Source: Homarus americanus (Eukaryota; Arthropoda; Malacostraca; Decapoda; Nephropidae). Taken from it: 64,000 nt of DNA. The position numbers and the translations under genes were made by a program. This document shows positions 42,000 to 53,165 of this stretch, piece after piece; the first letter of the stretch is position 1, and every line of letters starts with the position of its first letter. Below the pieces are notes generated by a model. It was not told where the DNA came from, did no database searches, and worked only from the letters and a program-made list of their open reading frames with translations. The DNA lies in contig NW_024756966.1 in the NCBI RefSeq assembly GCF_018991925.1, positions 567,001-631,000 of the forward strand, in the 5' to 3' direction.

Positions 42000-42470
42000 C
42001 CCCCTTCTGTGACACCGGTGATAGGTAGTAGCAGTTAATGATCCTGTCGAGGTGGGGGGGAGGGGGACTTTTAATGGCCAATTTTCCTACCCCAAATGAA
42101 TACCGCAATTAGCTAATGATGTTATTAATGACAACCATCACAAAAAAAAACTTCATCAACAGAATCATTTGTAACAACTAGACGACAATAACTGGAGCAC
42201 TCAATCAATCACACCAGTTGCAAGCACAGTGTCCACCGGGCCATGAGTGTTGTGGTGGTGTGGATGAGTCTCGGGTGCCTTATGTAATGTGAAGACGTGT
42301 ACAGTAGATGTAAAATAAATGATCTTGTGAATATTAGATAAGGTTTTTTTTTTTTTGTAAATTAGTAATGTATATTTTTTTTCATGGTACAGGATTTTGT
42401 TTTTGTTTTGTTTTGGGAGAGTAACGAAAATTTGGAAGAGAGGGAGAGGTTAATGTTTGACAGACACAGA
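42000..42470. other. Unique stretch, no gene seen
   Basis: G-run at 42,052-42,066, T-runs at 42,342-42,380. Nothing coding. Confidence 0.5.
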
Positions 42471-42600
42471 CAGCTAAAGAGAGAGACATAGACTGACAGT
42501 TAGCCAAAGACAGAGGTAGATAAATTGACAGACATGTAATGAGAGACAGATAGATAGACAGACAACTAGAGAGACTAATAGACAGACAGACAGACAGACA
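42456..42600. repeat. GACAGA / GATAGA degenerate repeat
   Basis: GACAGACAGA and GATAGATAGACAGAC clusters, ending in five exact CAGA units near 42,580-42,600. Confidence 0.85.
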
Positions 42601-42935
42601 AAAGAGGTCATTTTGCGAACATATCTAAACGAAGTGATTGTGTAGTCAAGCGGAGAGGAGGGTACAGTCAGACACCCTCGGGGATATTGTTTTACTGAAG
42701 GGGCGAAGGAGGTGGTGAAGTAGTGGAGGTGGTTGAGGTGGGAGAATACATGCTGCAGGTACAAGTAGGCCCCCTCCCTGTCCAAGTAGGCCCCGAGCTC
42801 TGTTCAAGAAGGCCCCTGACCTAACCCATCCTGATCTAATCATTAGATTTTGAGGCCCATTAGAACAGGACTCCATTCATAAGGATTAGGTTAGGTTTGG
42901 TTTGGGTCAATTTACCACTTGTTTCTCATTCGACC
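42601..42935. other. Unique stretch, no gene seen
   Basis: Contains a CCAAGTAGGCCCC duplication near 42,764 and 42,782. Nothing coding. Confidence 0.5.
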
Positions 42936-42944
42936 AGTCTCTAG

Positions 42945-42971
42945 TGGTGTGTGTGTGTGTGTGTGTGTGTA
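42945..42971. repeat. (GT)n microsatellite
   Basis: 13 units. Confidence 0.95.
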
Positions 42972-43205
42972 GGCGGGAGCTGTTCACAACCTCGGATTTG
43001 TTTGAGCATTTCATCTGTGTGTTTGTTTTTCTATTATTTTTTATTTTTGTTTTAAGATAGTGCTACACGTGTGTCTTCTGGATCCCTGTCTGTTGGGTAA
43101 ATACGGAGAGACGGGGGAGGCGGGGCAGGGGGAGACGAGGTAAACGAAATGGCTGAAGAATTATTGTACTAATAATATCTATAATGAACAGGTAGGATTA
43201 TACAA

Positions 43206-43317
43206 ACACACAACCACCCACCCATAACCAACTAACCCATCTACCCAACCACCCACATTCACCCACCCACCCACCTACACCCACTCACTCACCCATATCC
43301 ACCCACACACCCACAAT
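43206..43317. repeat. CCCA / CCACCCA repeat
   Basis: ACCCACCCACC and CACTCACTCACCC units. Confidence 0.88.
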
Positions 43318-43574
43318 CGGAACAGAATAAACCAAATCTGGGCGCGCGTTGTTTTTCCTGCAGTGGGCTTGGCCGTGGTTGCGTGTCCCGGCGCTGTTTG
43401 GTCCAATTGTGTGTCGATACACTGTACCGCCACGTTATTTATACGTCAGAGAAAAACTCCTCCTTTGTGGTCCGCTTGTGTTTCCGCGCACCCTTTGATA
43501 AGTAAGGTTATTTGTGTTGAATATTTCACCTCGTATTGCGTGCCATTTTTCACTAATTATTTTGGCCCTTGGTG

Positions 43575-43795
43575 AGTGCCGTTGGTGGTTGTGTGGTGGG
43601 AAGGTGATTGGAAGGGTGGTTGTGTGATGGGAAAGGGGGTTGTGGTGGTGAGAAAGGGGGCAGGTAGTGGTAGGAAGGAAGGGGGCTGTGGTGATAGGAA
43701 GGGTGGTTGGTAGTGGTGATAGGATGGGGGTTGGTAGTGGTGATAGGATGGGGGTTGGTAGTGGTGATAGGATGGGGGTTGTGGTAGTGGTAGCA
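43575..43795. repeat. GGTGATAGGATGGGGGTTGGTA minisatellite
   Basis: Three clean 24-bp units at about 43,705-43,780 (GTAGTGGTGATAGGATGGGG), with degenerate GGTTGTGGTGG units to the left. Confidence 0.9.
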
Positions 43796-44005
43796 GGTGT
43801 GTGTGTTGATCTAACCTAATATTATATTTATTAATTATAACCTCTGCCGTGTTATTTTATCATTAATTAACCTTTACACAAGATTTATAGACACAAAGAT
43901 CTCGCCCTGGGGAGAAAAAAAATATTGAAATTAAAAAGATAATTTCTCCTCGTTAATTTTTTTTTGTCTTTACACCGAGTGGAAGGAATAATGTAATGAA
44001 ACTCT

Positions 44006-44036
44006 TAACCTAACCTAACCTAACCTAACTTAACCT
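44006..44036 (-). repeat. Interstitial TTAGG-type repeat
   Basis: Five to six AACCT units on the plus strand, the last with a C-to-T change. Confidence 0.9.
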
Positions 44037-44194
44037 TTCTTTTATTCCAGTGTATAAATAAATCTCTTTGTGATCATTAAAATTTTGGGGGGGAATTAAA
44101 ATATTTAATTTTTGAATGCTGAAAAAAAAACTTGAATTGAATTAAATTGAAACAGTTTATTTAGACTTGGGGCAGGGAGTCTGAGTTGTGGAAA

Positions 44195-44325
44195 GTAAAC
44201 ACGTGGGCAAAATGTCTTAAATTGGGGAAAATAGAGAAGTGGGAAAAATGTCTTTATTGGGGAAAATAGACACGTGGGAAGAATGTCTTAATTGTGGAAA
44301 ATAGATATGTAGGAAGACTGTTCTC
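44195..44325. repeat. 36-bp tandem repeat, about 3.5 copies
   Basis: TGTCTT at 44,213, 44,249 and 44,284, each followed by ATTGGGGAAAATAGA or similar and (A)CGTGGGA. Confidence 0.88.
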
Positions 44326-44822
44326 TGCATGACACAAACTCCCTGACCGTAAACAAAAAACAATAACGACCTTACAAGCAATTCTCGTGTCATGACAACA
44401 GCCTTTGAGTCATATAAGCAATTTTCAGACTATAAAAGTAATCCTTGGAATATAAAAGCAAATTTTCCGACTTTTAAGGAAAAAAAAAGGTCCTACTTTA
44501 CAAACAGTTTGTCGGGCAGATTTCAGGGAATTTTGGCCCTGGAGAAATTTACATCCTGGTTATTTTATTATTTTTTATTTAGTTTTTTTAATTCATTTAT
44601 TATTTACTTTTTTTTTGTATTTCGTTCATTTTTTTTATTGAGTTGATTTTTTTAGTGTGATTTTTTTATTTAATTATGAATTTATTTTTTGTTTATTCAT
44701 TTATTTATGTATTTATGAATGTATTAAATTTATTCTAATGTATAGGTATTTGTGTTTTAATTTATTTATTAACAAATATATCCATTTAATTTGTTTGTAT
44801 TAATTGATTGTCTTTACATTTT

Positions 44823-44825
<3 letters not shown>
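44323..44825. other. AT-rich unique stretch, no gene seen
   Basis: T-rich with TTTATTTATTTA words from 44,560. A loose TATAAAAGCAATTTTC repeat at 44,410-44,470. Confidence 0.55.

Positions 44826-44904
<79 letters not shown>
44825..44904. repeat. (GT)n microsatellite
   Basis: 40 uninterrupted units. Confidence 0.98.
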
Positions 44905-44908
<4 letters not shown>

Positions 44909-45000
44909 GTCAGTACAGTAAACAGGTCTATCACGCCAGCTAAACATTCCTGGAGAATTTTGAATAATAATGTGGGATGTTATTCTGAGTTAATAGGTTT

Positions 45001-45005
<5 letters not shown>

Positions 45006-45056
<51 letters not shown>
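45006..45056. repeat. (GA)n microsatellite
   Basis: About 25 uninterrupted units, 100 bp after a long GT tract. Confidence 0.97.
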
Positions 45057-45058
<2 letters not shown>

Positions 45059-45164
45059 CGGGATATCAGGCTGAGTGATCGACTGTCAATATAGTACTCC
45101 GGAGACCAGCAGTACCGTCCCTCACCACACACTATTGTCTCACCAACACCTCCTCTCTCTCTCA

Positions 45165-45250
45165 CCTCGTCCACCGTCACCCTGTCCACCATCACTCCGT
45201 CCACCGTCGCCCCGTCCACCGTCGCCCCGTCCACCGTCTCCCCGTCACCG
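45165..45250. repeat. 15-bp tandem repeat GTCCACCGTCGCCCC
   Basis: Five units, the third and fourth identical. The longest GC-rich tandem repeat in the window. Confidence 0.92.
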
Positions 45251-45394
45251 CTACCTCCTCCTCTCTGCTCCACAATTTAATAGCCCAGGTGAACGTGACC
45301 GGTAAAGGCGCTCTCAATTACTGTACCCCCTGCACCCCCCTGCCCCCTGACCATCCTCACCTGCCCCCCTCCCCCTCCACAAGGTATTATCACT

Positions 45395-45760
45395 CATGCA
45401 AATATGTGTATGTTATATATGCTGAGATTCATACACGTAGGAGCAAGTTTCTCTGTGAGGTTTTACGTATACAAGCTAACGCATGTATTTATTTACGCAT
45501 ACCTGGATATACGCATGCGGTTACAATACGCTGATCGGTATATACTGTTAAATACGCTGATATATGCGTATTTTGTTACTCACTCTGGTATGTATACATA
45601 AACAGATATATACACTGACATACACAAACATATGTACAGGTTAGGATGTAAACAGTAAACACTAAAGGAACACATGTTGACTGAAGCACACAGGTACACA
45701 CGCAGCCATACGCACACGGGTACACTTGCTTATACGCACACGGTGATAAGCGGCTGTCAA
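45395..45760. other. TACGCATATATGCG-rich unique stretch
   Basis: Many TACGCATG, TATACGC and TATATGCGTAT words in alternating purine-pyrimidine order. The short frames are unremarkable. Confidence 0.55.
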
Positions 45761-45789
45761 TACACCGTAATATATGAATACGTATTTTC

Positions 45790-46000
45790 GTTCACTATCA
45801 TCGCCCTCATCCTCCTCACTCCCCCTCACTCCTCCCCCATCACTCCATCTCCCATCCTTTCCTCACTCCCTCATCCCCCATTTGCCCCCTCACTTCCCCC
45901 ATCCCCCTCACTCCCCTGCTCCCGCACTTCCCCATCCCCCTCACTCCCCCGCTCCCGCACTTCCCCTTCACTGCCCCGCTCCCTCACTCTCCTCCCTCAT
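45790..46000. repeat. CCCCCTCACTCC pyrimidine block
   Basis: Includes two copies of CCATCCCCCTCACTCCCC followed by GCTCCCGCACTTCCCC near 45,898 and 45,932. Confidence 0.9.
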
Positions 46001-46229
46001 TTTCCATAGTTCTTCCAGATGTCACCTTTTCCACATTCCTTTCCAGGTCTGCTCCTTCCAGCCCCTAGATCACCCATTCCTGACCCCTCTTGGAGACACG
46101 TGCCTTTTCCTCACCACCTTTTCCACTTGTCTCTAAATGCCTCTTCTATTATCTTCCATTCTTGTTTATTAAGTTTGTTTACTTTGTATTTTTTCCTTTT
46201 CCCTTCTTTAACTCTTTCTTGTTAATGTG

Positions 46230-46230
<1 letters not shown>

Positions 46231-46278
<48 letters not shown>
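46231..46278. repeat. (CT)n microsatellite
   Basis: 24 uninterrupted units. Confidence 0.97.
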
Positions 46279-46281
<3 letters not shown>

Positions 46282-46284
46282 TCT

Positions 46285-46598
46285 ATAAGAAAAGAAGAGG
46301 AGGAGGTTATGAGAAGGAAGGAGGAAAGGGGATTACTGAAAAGGAGGAAGGAAGAGGAGGGGGAGGAGAAAGGATGAATGAGAAGAAAGAAGCGTAGTTG
46401 GAGGGATAGAGGAGAAGAAAGAGATAGAAGAAGAGGAGGAAGAGAATGAGGAAGGAAGAGGAGGAAGAAGAAAGGGAGAAGGAAGAATTAGAGGAATAGG
46501 AACAAGAGAAGAAAGGAGGAGGAGAAGGAAGAAGGAGAAGGGAGAAGAAGGAAGAAGAAGGGAGGAGAAGGAAGAAGGAAGAGGAGGAGGAGGTGAAG
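46285..46598. repeat. Polypurine block (GAAGAGGAGG)
   Basis: Over 300 bp almost purely A and G on the plus strand, directly following a pure pyrimidine tract. Confidence 0.93.
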
Positions 46599-47215
46599 GT
46601 GCGTGTCGGGGTGTCGTAAGCACGGTGACCACTCATAACAGCAGACAATGGTTATGGCCTCAGCACTATGTTAACCCATTGAGTGAGAGCAATGGTTCCT
46701 ACTTCTTGAAATTGATTTTTACGATGGGCCACTTGCCTAGTTGTTCTGTCTCTGCCCTCCCCTTACCCCCCTCCTTGCCCCCATCCTCATCCCTTCTCTT
46801 TTACCCTCCTCCTTGCCCCCTCCAGCGTGATAGAGAGGAAGGATGAAAGGTGAATCTTCACCTGTACACATTTAACTTAATTAGATTCTTCTCGTGTTTC
46901 AGGTAAGGCTGTGCTAGGCGGCTCCCTCTTCAGTTTCAGTAAGTAACAACTCTTAGATTTTCTTTAAGATGTGTTGACTGATATTGATATATTGGTAAGT
47001 GTTCGTTTTATTTCATTACGTGTCTGTTCTTCACTGTCTGGGCGTTTGTTTTTGTTATTTATGTTATTATTGATGTTATGTTCTTGTTTGTTTTGTTGTT
47101 ATTTATGTGTTATGTTGTTATTTGTTATTGTTGTTATTTATGGCTGTTTTTCGATTGTGTTTTTTCTTCATTCTTCATTTCCCGTTTTGTTTGTTTATTT
47201 GTTTTATGCATGATT
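46599..47215. other. Unique then T-rich stretch, no gene seen
   Basis: TTGTTATTTATGTTATT words at 47,045-47,145. The 80-120-codon frames are compositional. Confidence 0.55.
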
Positions 47216-47390
47216 ATCTCTGCTTCTCTCCCTCTCCTCCCTCCTGCTCTTTCCCCTTCCTCTCATCTGTCCTCCTTTCCTCCCTTCCTTCTTCCTTCTC
47301 CCTCCTCTCCACGCAGCATCCCTCTCCTTCCTCCCCTTTCCTCTCCTCCCTCCCCCCTCTCCTCTCTTTTCTCCCTCCCCCCCACCGTTG
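47216..47390. repeat. Pyrimidine block (CTCCTCCCTTCC)
   Basis: C/T on the plus strand with few purines. Confidence 0.9.
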
Positions 47391-47444
47391 GCACCTGTGA
47401 TGTGAGAGGACTCAACTTTGATGACAGGGAAGATGGATGAATAT

Positions 47445-47725
47445 GGAGGGGAGGGGAGAGGGGGGGTGAGAGGGAGGGGATGGGTGAGAGGGAGGGGATG
47501 GGGTGGAGAGGGGAGGTAGGGATGGGTGAGAGGGAGGGAGGGATGGGTGAGAGGGAGGTAGGGATGGGTGAGAGGGAGGTAGGGATGGGTGAGAGGGAGG
47601 TAGGGATGGGTGAGAGGGAGGTAGGGGGTGAGATAGAGATAGAAAGTGAGAAGAAGAGGGAGGTAGATTGGGGGAAGAAGTTAGAAAAGGGAGGGAGAGG
47701 GAGGAAGTATGTAGGGAAGTAGAGA
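47445..47725. repeat. 21-bp purine minisatellite (GATGGGTGAGAGGGAGGTAGG)
   Basis: Exact 21-bp spacing of GATGGGTGAG at 47,521, 47,542, 47,563, 47,584 and 47,605, with looser units before and purine-rich DNA after. Because 21 is a multiple of three the frame stays open (Gly-Glu-Arg-Glu-Val-Gly-Met). Confidence 0.95.
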
Positions 47726-48195
47726 AAGAGGGGGAGGTAAAAGGGTTAAGTTGGTGAGGCATAACAGATGGCCTTTGTATTTTCTGTATAACATATAATG
47801 ATGAGTGTTTAGATTCAGAGAGTCTTACTAGAATCATCAGTACAGGTATAAGGTATGTAGAACACGTACCGGTATTATAAAAGAGGTGCAATCACTTAGG
47901 TATCATATAAATGTACCGAACATGTAATAACCGTAGTTGTGTGATTGTATGATTGTATTGTGATTGAATTTTGCTTGTATACAGGAGGAGGTGATTTAAT
48001 AATATACATTGATTTTAAATTGTATTAATCAAATAGATATAATTTTAAAATCTCGGTACATGAATTTGTATCGGTATAAATACAGTTTGTCAGTATTCTG
48101 TATTTGTGATGGTCCTCCAAGTCTTGTAACAACTCGAGGTATAACTTGGAGTATGAGAGGCACCACTTTGTTGCCATCATGTGTTGGTCGTCGTT
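47726..48195. other. Unique AT-rich stretch, no gene seen
   Basis: No recognisable coding or RNA signature. Confidence 0.55.
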
Positions 48196-48198
48196 AAG

Positions 48199-48200
<2 letters not shown>

Positions 48201-48250
<50 letters not shown>
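48201..48250. repeat. (CA)n microsatellite
   Basis: 25 uninterrupted units. Confidence 0.97.
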
Positions 48251-48251
<1 letters not shown>

Positions 48252-48980
48252 AGCCAGCCACGACACCTCCTTCGTCTCATAGCTGCTCTGAGTTATGGTG
48301 TTACGGGTGAGTCGCGATGCTCTTCTTCAGGTTGGTGGTCGAGTCTTTACGTGGTGGTGGTGGTGAAGAGGTAGGCAAGACAAGAATTCTCAAAGGATTC
48401 GTTGGCTATCTCCCCCTCCCCATCTCCCTCCCATCTCCCTCCCTTATCTCCCTCCTCCCCCAACTAGAGATGTGAGAATGCATAATAACAAAAGCTCACT
48501 TTAGTTACGGCCAAAAGGAGATAAGTGGCCAAAAATAAGGCGTCAAAATTACACCGAGACTCTGCCGTAAGTATACGTGTTCCGCTCATTGCCAGATAAG
48601 AAGAACAAATTTAACGTAAGAATGTTTCGAGAATTGGTGGCGGCGGTGAAGGAGGAGGAGGGGGGGAGGAGTCTGCGGCCACGCTCTGCTACCTCTCCAA
48701 GTGGCAGTTTTTGTCGAGGAAACACCGCGTCGAGTGTTGATGAGTTGCTGACTCGAGGAGAAAGCAATTGAGAGGCATTTACAAAACTCGTAGTGGGTGT
48801 TGGGAGGTCAGCACCGGTGGTATGTACACAGGGGCACTTGAGGCAACTCCACGACTCTTGTTTAACGTCTCTCACCTGAGGGTCAAAGGTTCTGGCTCGT
48901 AACTAACGTGTTTATACCAGCCTAGTGTGTAGACTGGTTCTCTGTCCTGAGGTAAACATACAGATTTTTATTGGTTTTGT
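48251..48980. other. Unique stretch, no gene recognised
   Basis: C/T-rich at 48,410-48,465. Frames of 64 and 108 codons in 48,549-48,875 overlap on opposite strands and show no domain. Confidence 0.5.
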
Positions 48981-48982
48981 TG

Positions 48983-49090
48983 CTATTATTATTATTATTA
49001 TTATTGTTGTTATTTTTATTATTGATGTTACTGTTGTCATTATTGTTATTATAGTTGATATTATTATTATTGTTGTTGTAGTTATTATTA

Positions 49091-49137
<47 letters not shown>

Positions 49138-49146
49138 TTATTATTA
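48983..49146. repeat. (TTA)n-rich microsatellite
   Basis: Imperfect TTA/TTG triplets to 49,095, then about 14 clean units to 49,138. Poly-Ile/Val frames are by-products. Confidence 0.95.
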
Positions 49147-49479
49147 CTATTCATGTTCCTTTACTGGATACATACAGAGAGGTAGAAGAATTTCCACTTG
49201 TCCCTTAGTTCATACAACGCTTACACGTGTTGGTATGGCTGACCTATACACTTGTTCTCTCTTAGACAAAAACATCCCCCACGCGCAAAATACATCCATC
49301 AGTCAGGTCAGGAGGTAGACGAAACAGGAGATAAAAGAGATTGAGAGAATGGAGTGGGTAGTTAATTAATATGAGACAAGACTACAGGTTAATGAATGAG
49401 AGATTGGACGAACGATAAGATCAGCAGCAGTGATTAGGTGTGATTAGATAGGGAGTGAATAAGGGAGTTATTGATATGT

Positions 49480-49686
49480 GATTGGATGTGAGGAAAAGGT
49501 GTGGTATAGTGATTGGAAGTGAGTCGTAGTGATATTGTGATTGGAAGTAATAATAGGCCAGGATTTAGAGGATTGGAAGTAAGAAATTAAACAGTGATTG
49601 GAAATGAGGCAGAGTGAGGTGGTGATTGGCAGTGAACCAGGGGGAGATAGTTTGGGATTGGAAAGGTAATTGTAGTTAATGATTGG
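49480..49686. repeat. Spaced GATTGG (CCAATC) array, 8 copies
   Basis: GATTGG at 49,480, 49,511, 49,539, 49,571, 49,596, 49,624, 49,656 and 49,681. Spacings are 31, 28, 32, 25, 28, 32 and 25 bp. Four copies continue as GATTGGAAGT or GATTGGAAAT. Between them the sequence has diverged. Either an old about 28-bp tandem repeat or a run of CCAAT boxes. Confidence 0.7.
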
Positions 49687-49688
49687 TG

Positions 49689-49709
49689 GAGAGAGAGAGA
49701 GAGAGAGAG
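49689..49709. repeat. (GA)n tract
   Basis: About 10 units, 52 bp from a complementary (CT)n tract. Confidence 0.93.
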
Positions 49710-49758
49710 AAAGACACACCCCCACATGTCACCCTGTAAAATATCCTAAGAATGTCTG

Positions 49759-49759
<1 letters not shown>

Positions 49760-49804
<45 letters not shown>
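49760..49804. repeat. (CT)n microsatellite
   Basis: About 22 units, complementary to the GA tract just upstream. Confidence 0.97.
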
Positions 49805-49809
<5 letters not shown>

Positions 49810-50065
49810 TTTTTACTCCATCTTCTACCCACTTTCTCCCTCCTCTTTCTCCCACCTTTTCTTTCTTCTCCTCCCCACTACCTCTTCCCCTCCTCCTCTT
49901 TCTCCCCACCTCTCCCTTCTCCTCTTTCTCTCCACTTCCCCTCCTTTTCCTCCCCACCTCCTCTTTCTCCCCCCACCACCATCTCCTCCCCACCACCATC
50001 TCCTCCCCCACCTCTTTCTTTTCTCCCCCTCCCTTCCTCCCTCCTCCTCCTTCTCCCCTGACCAT
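49805..50065. repeat. Pyrimidine block (CTCCTCTTTCTCCCC)
   Basis: Loose 24-30-bp repetition of CCCACCTCCTCTTTCTCC. Opposite-strand Glu/Gly/Arg frames are by-products. Confidence 0.92.
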
Positions 50066-50396
50066 TGATCTGAGACAGTCCCCAACACCTGCGGCTCAAA
50101 TAACCACAAACTACTCCAATATCACCTCGTCCTCCTCACTCACCTCAATTCTCTACCCCCCACCACCCCACCCTTCACCCCATCAATAACTACTCCTCAA
50201 GCGTCCTCCTCGAATTCCACATCCCAACAGCCACTCAGACACGCCTGCGCTTCGTCACTAAACGAACTTGTTTCACTTAAAAAAAAAATAGTAAAAAAAA
50301 AGATTTTATAATTTTATTTTAGGGGAAACTATTGGACTTGATGGAAAGAAAATGGGAGGAGGGGTTGTTGTCAGCTTTGGTGTCAGGAATGGGTTT

Positions 50397-50397
50397 T

Positions 50398-50441
<44 letters not shown>
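50397..50441. repeat. (GATA)n microsatellite
   Basis: About 11 uninterrupted units. Confidence 0.97.
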
Positions 50442-50690
50442 TAGTATGAACGTGTTGATATATTAAATGAAAGAAGGGAAAAAAGGTTATTCTCATTTTC
50501 TATTTTAGGGGAAACTGTTCGATTTAAGAGAAGGAAATTTGTGGGGGTGGAGGAGGCACCGTCAACCGAGCTGTCAGGTGATGCTGAGTTTGACTGCTTT
50601 GTATCCTGGACTTAAAGTGTCAATAACAAAGGTTTCCGATTATTTCAAATCGTCAGCTGGACTGTCATAGGGTGGGGTGGGCGGTGTGTG
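50442..50690. other. Unique stretch
   Basis: A TTTTAGGGGAAACT word at about 50,318 recurs at 50,503. No gene seen. Confidence 0.5.
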
Positions 50691-50694
50691 TGTA

Positions 50695-50752
50695 TGACGT
50701 CATTGGAACGGTTTGATTACGTCACTTGAACTGTTTGATGACGTCACTTGAA
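50695..50752. promoter_or_regulatory. Cluster of CRE-type palindromes (TGACGTCA x2, TTACGTCA)
   Basis: TGACGTCA at 50,695-50,702 and 50,739-50,746, with TTACGTCA between, in diverged units of about 22 bp (GTTTGATGACGTCACTTGAA). Confidence 0.45.
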
Positions 50753-51326
50753 TGATTATTTTTTTATAGGTCAGTCTACGTTAATGGAGTCTTATTGTCT
50801 TGTTCGTCATAGGTAAAAAAAATAGAAAACAGTTTATTATCTTTTGTTTTTATGTATTTTTTGTATTTATGGTTTTGTTGTTTTTTCTTATTCTTTGATT
50901 ATTCATTGTTAGTCATCCACCAGAGGTTGACTTGACATCCGTCCGTCCGTCTGTCTTGTCAGTCATCCATTCATCTCAAGTCATCCAACGTGTCTTGTAT
51001 GTCACTCTTAAGTCCTTTACAATTTTACTGAATTTATCCCATATATCATCTGCCTACTTCTTCTTCTCCTCCTCTTCCTCCTTCCTCTTCTTCTTCCTTC
51101 ACCTTATCCTCCTGACCACAACTCCAACTCGCGGATTTTCCCAGCACCCCCGTCTTCCCCAGCACCCCCCCTTCCCCAGCACCCCCCCCCCCACCACCTG
51201 TCTCTCCTGACCCCATCTTTAACACTGTGTCTTTCGACACTCTATTTGACCCTATAGCAGAATTAGACTCCAAACTCTCTTCTCTCTCTCTCTCTAAGAA
51301 TGTCCAATCGCAATCTGCTGGTATTA

Positions 51327-51328
<2 letters not shown>
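50753..51328. other. Unique to pyrimidine-rich stretch, no gene seen
   Basis: Short tandem CGTCCGTCCGTCTGTC at 50,940 and a CCCAGCACCCCC triplication at 51,140-51,185. Confidence 0.55.

Positions 51329-51381
<53 letters not shown>
51329..51381. repeat. (ATT)n microsatellite
   Basis: About 18 units. On the minus strand it follows about 140 bp of unique DNA and could be a retroposon tail. Confidence 0.96.
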
Positions 51382-51383
<2 letters not shown>

Positions 51384-51960
51384 GAGTGCCATAGTCTGGG
51401 TGCCACACATCTAGGTGCCGCGGCTTTTAAGAGAAGCATTATGGAGTGTACTAGCGGAGTTGCCTCGCCTCTCAAACAGGCTGTTAAGTCATAAACCAAG
51501 GATGTTACGCCACTAAGCAGGGCCTTCATTGTTTACATACGGTGTTGGTTAGACGTGAAGCTTGTGGCTGTGTTCACTCTGTCCAGTCCCACCTCTCCTG
51601 ACCTGACTGATGGTGTTTTTTTTGTTTGCGCGTGAGGGATGATTTTTCAAGCGTTAGTCGGTTAAAATTCCATCTACTTCCTTGGCTTAATGTAGATGTT
51701 GCAAAAATTAATGTTTAAAATGTTTAGTTAGTATTACCAACATTGAAACATCAGAAGAAGCAAAAAGTCTGAACATCCCACCAAAAAAAAAATATCATCC
51801 GAATGTTTAGGGGAAAAAAATGTTTATATGAGGCGGTGGGTAAGGTAGAGTGGTGGGCGACCTTAGAGAGACAAATGACAATGTTAGAATTGACTCGAAG
51901 TAAAGAAATGTAAATATTCCCCCACTGACAACTTGGGCTATCATCCAAGTAGCCTAATGG
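51382..51960. other. Unique stretch, no gene seen
   Basis: A tRNA box-A-like TAGCCTAATGG at about 51,951 has no box B. Nothing else. Confidence 0.5.
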
Positions 51961-52340
51961 TAACCTACTCCCTCCTTCCCTCTCTCTCTCTTTCCCTCTC
52001 TCCATCATCCTCTCTTACTCATTCCATCATTCTCTCTTACTCCTCTTCCCTCCTTCCATCATCCTCATCTCCCACTTATCCTTTCCCCTCCTTCCTCGCC
52101 TCTTTCTCTTCCACCACCTCTTCCTTCTCCTCTCCCCCTCCCCACAACTCCCTCCTTTATAACCCCTTCCCGTCACCTCATCCTTATTTCTTCCCCTTTC
52201 CATTATCACCCCCCTTCCCCTCCCACGTTTCTCCCCACCTCTTCCCTCCCCTTGTCTCTCCCTCACTCCCCCACCTCGTAACCTCCCTCTATTTACCACC
52301 ACCTCCTCACTCTGTCCCCTCCCTCCCCTCCTCCCAGAGT
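51961..52340. repeat. Pyrimidine block (TCCTCTCCC)
   Basis: 380 bp of C/T-rich DNA on the plus strand, with CCACCTC breaks. Confidence 0.9.
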
Positions 52341-52481
52341 GCCAGGCAGCGTCTGTATGGCACCCAGGCATCGTTTACGTTCCGTGGCACCTCCGACTCT
52401 CAGCCGTGATTTGTAGGTGGGATCAGATGGCTCCGAGTCATCACTTAAGCCTTTTATTATTTTTAATGGTGTGAAGGTGTC

Positions 52482-52483
<2 letters not shown>

Positions 52484-52559
<76 letters not shown>
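52484..52559. repeat. (GT)n microsatellite
   Basis: About 38 uninterrupted units. Confidence 0.98.
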
Positions 52560-52561
<2 letters not shown>

Positions 52562-52669
52562 TGTGACACTTTATGTATTTATATACACTTGTGTGTACAT
52601 AGGTGTAAATATTTACACGAGTGTGTCTTTATGTGTGAGTTTTTCTCTTAAATTGCCACTTTAACGCCA

Positions 52670-53165
52670 GTGAGTGCTACCCCTACCACCCCTCCCACTA
52701 CCCCTACCCCCTCCCACCTCCTTCCTACCCTTATCTACTCCTTTCTCACTTATCTACTCCTTTCTCACGTTCCTCCCTCTTTCCCTTCCCTACGCTTTTC
52801 TCATGTTTCCCCCTTTCTCTTTCTACCCCTTCCTACCTCTTTCTCGTGTTCCCTCCACTTTTCCTTCTCCACTTCCCCACACACTCCACCATCTCCTCAA
52901 CCTCCTGCTTCTACATTTCCCCCTCCTTGCACCTTCCCCCCTTTCCCCTCACTTCTCTGTTTTCCTCTCCCGACATCCCCCCACCCCCTCTCCTTTCCTC
53001 CCCTCTTCTCCTTTCCTTACTCTTTTCCATTTTCCTCCCTCTTCCTTCCCCCTCTTTCCCTCCATTCCTCCATTTTTCTCCCCTCCTTCCTTTCCCCTTT
53101 CCCTCTTCTCCCCTCCCTATCCTCCCCCTCCATCCCTCTCTTCCCCCACCCCTTCACCCCGGCCT
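52670..53165. repeat. Pyrimidine block, about 500 bp
   Basis: The longest C/T block in the window. Three overlapping 132-180-codon Pro/Leu/Ser/Phe frames are by-products. Confidence 0.93.
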
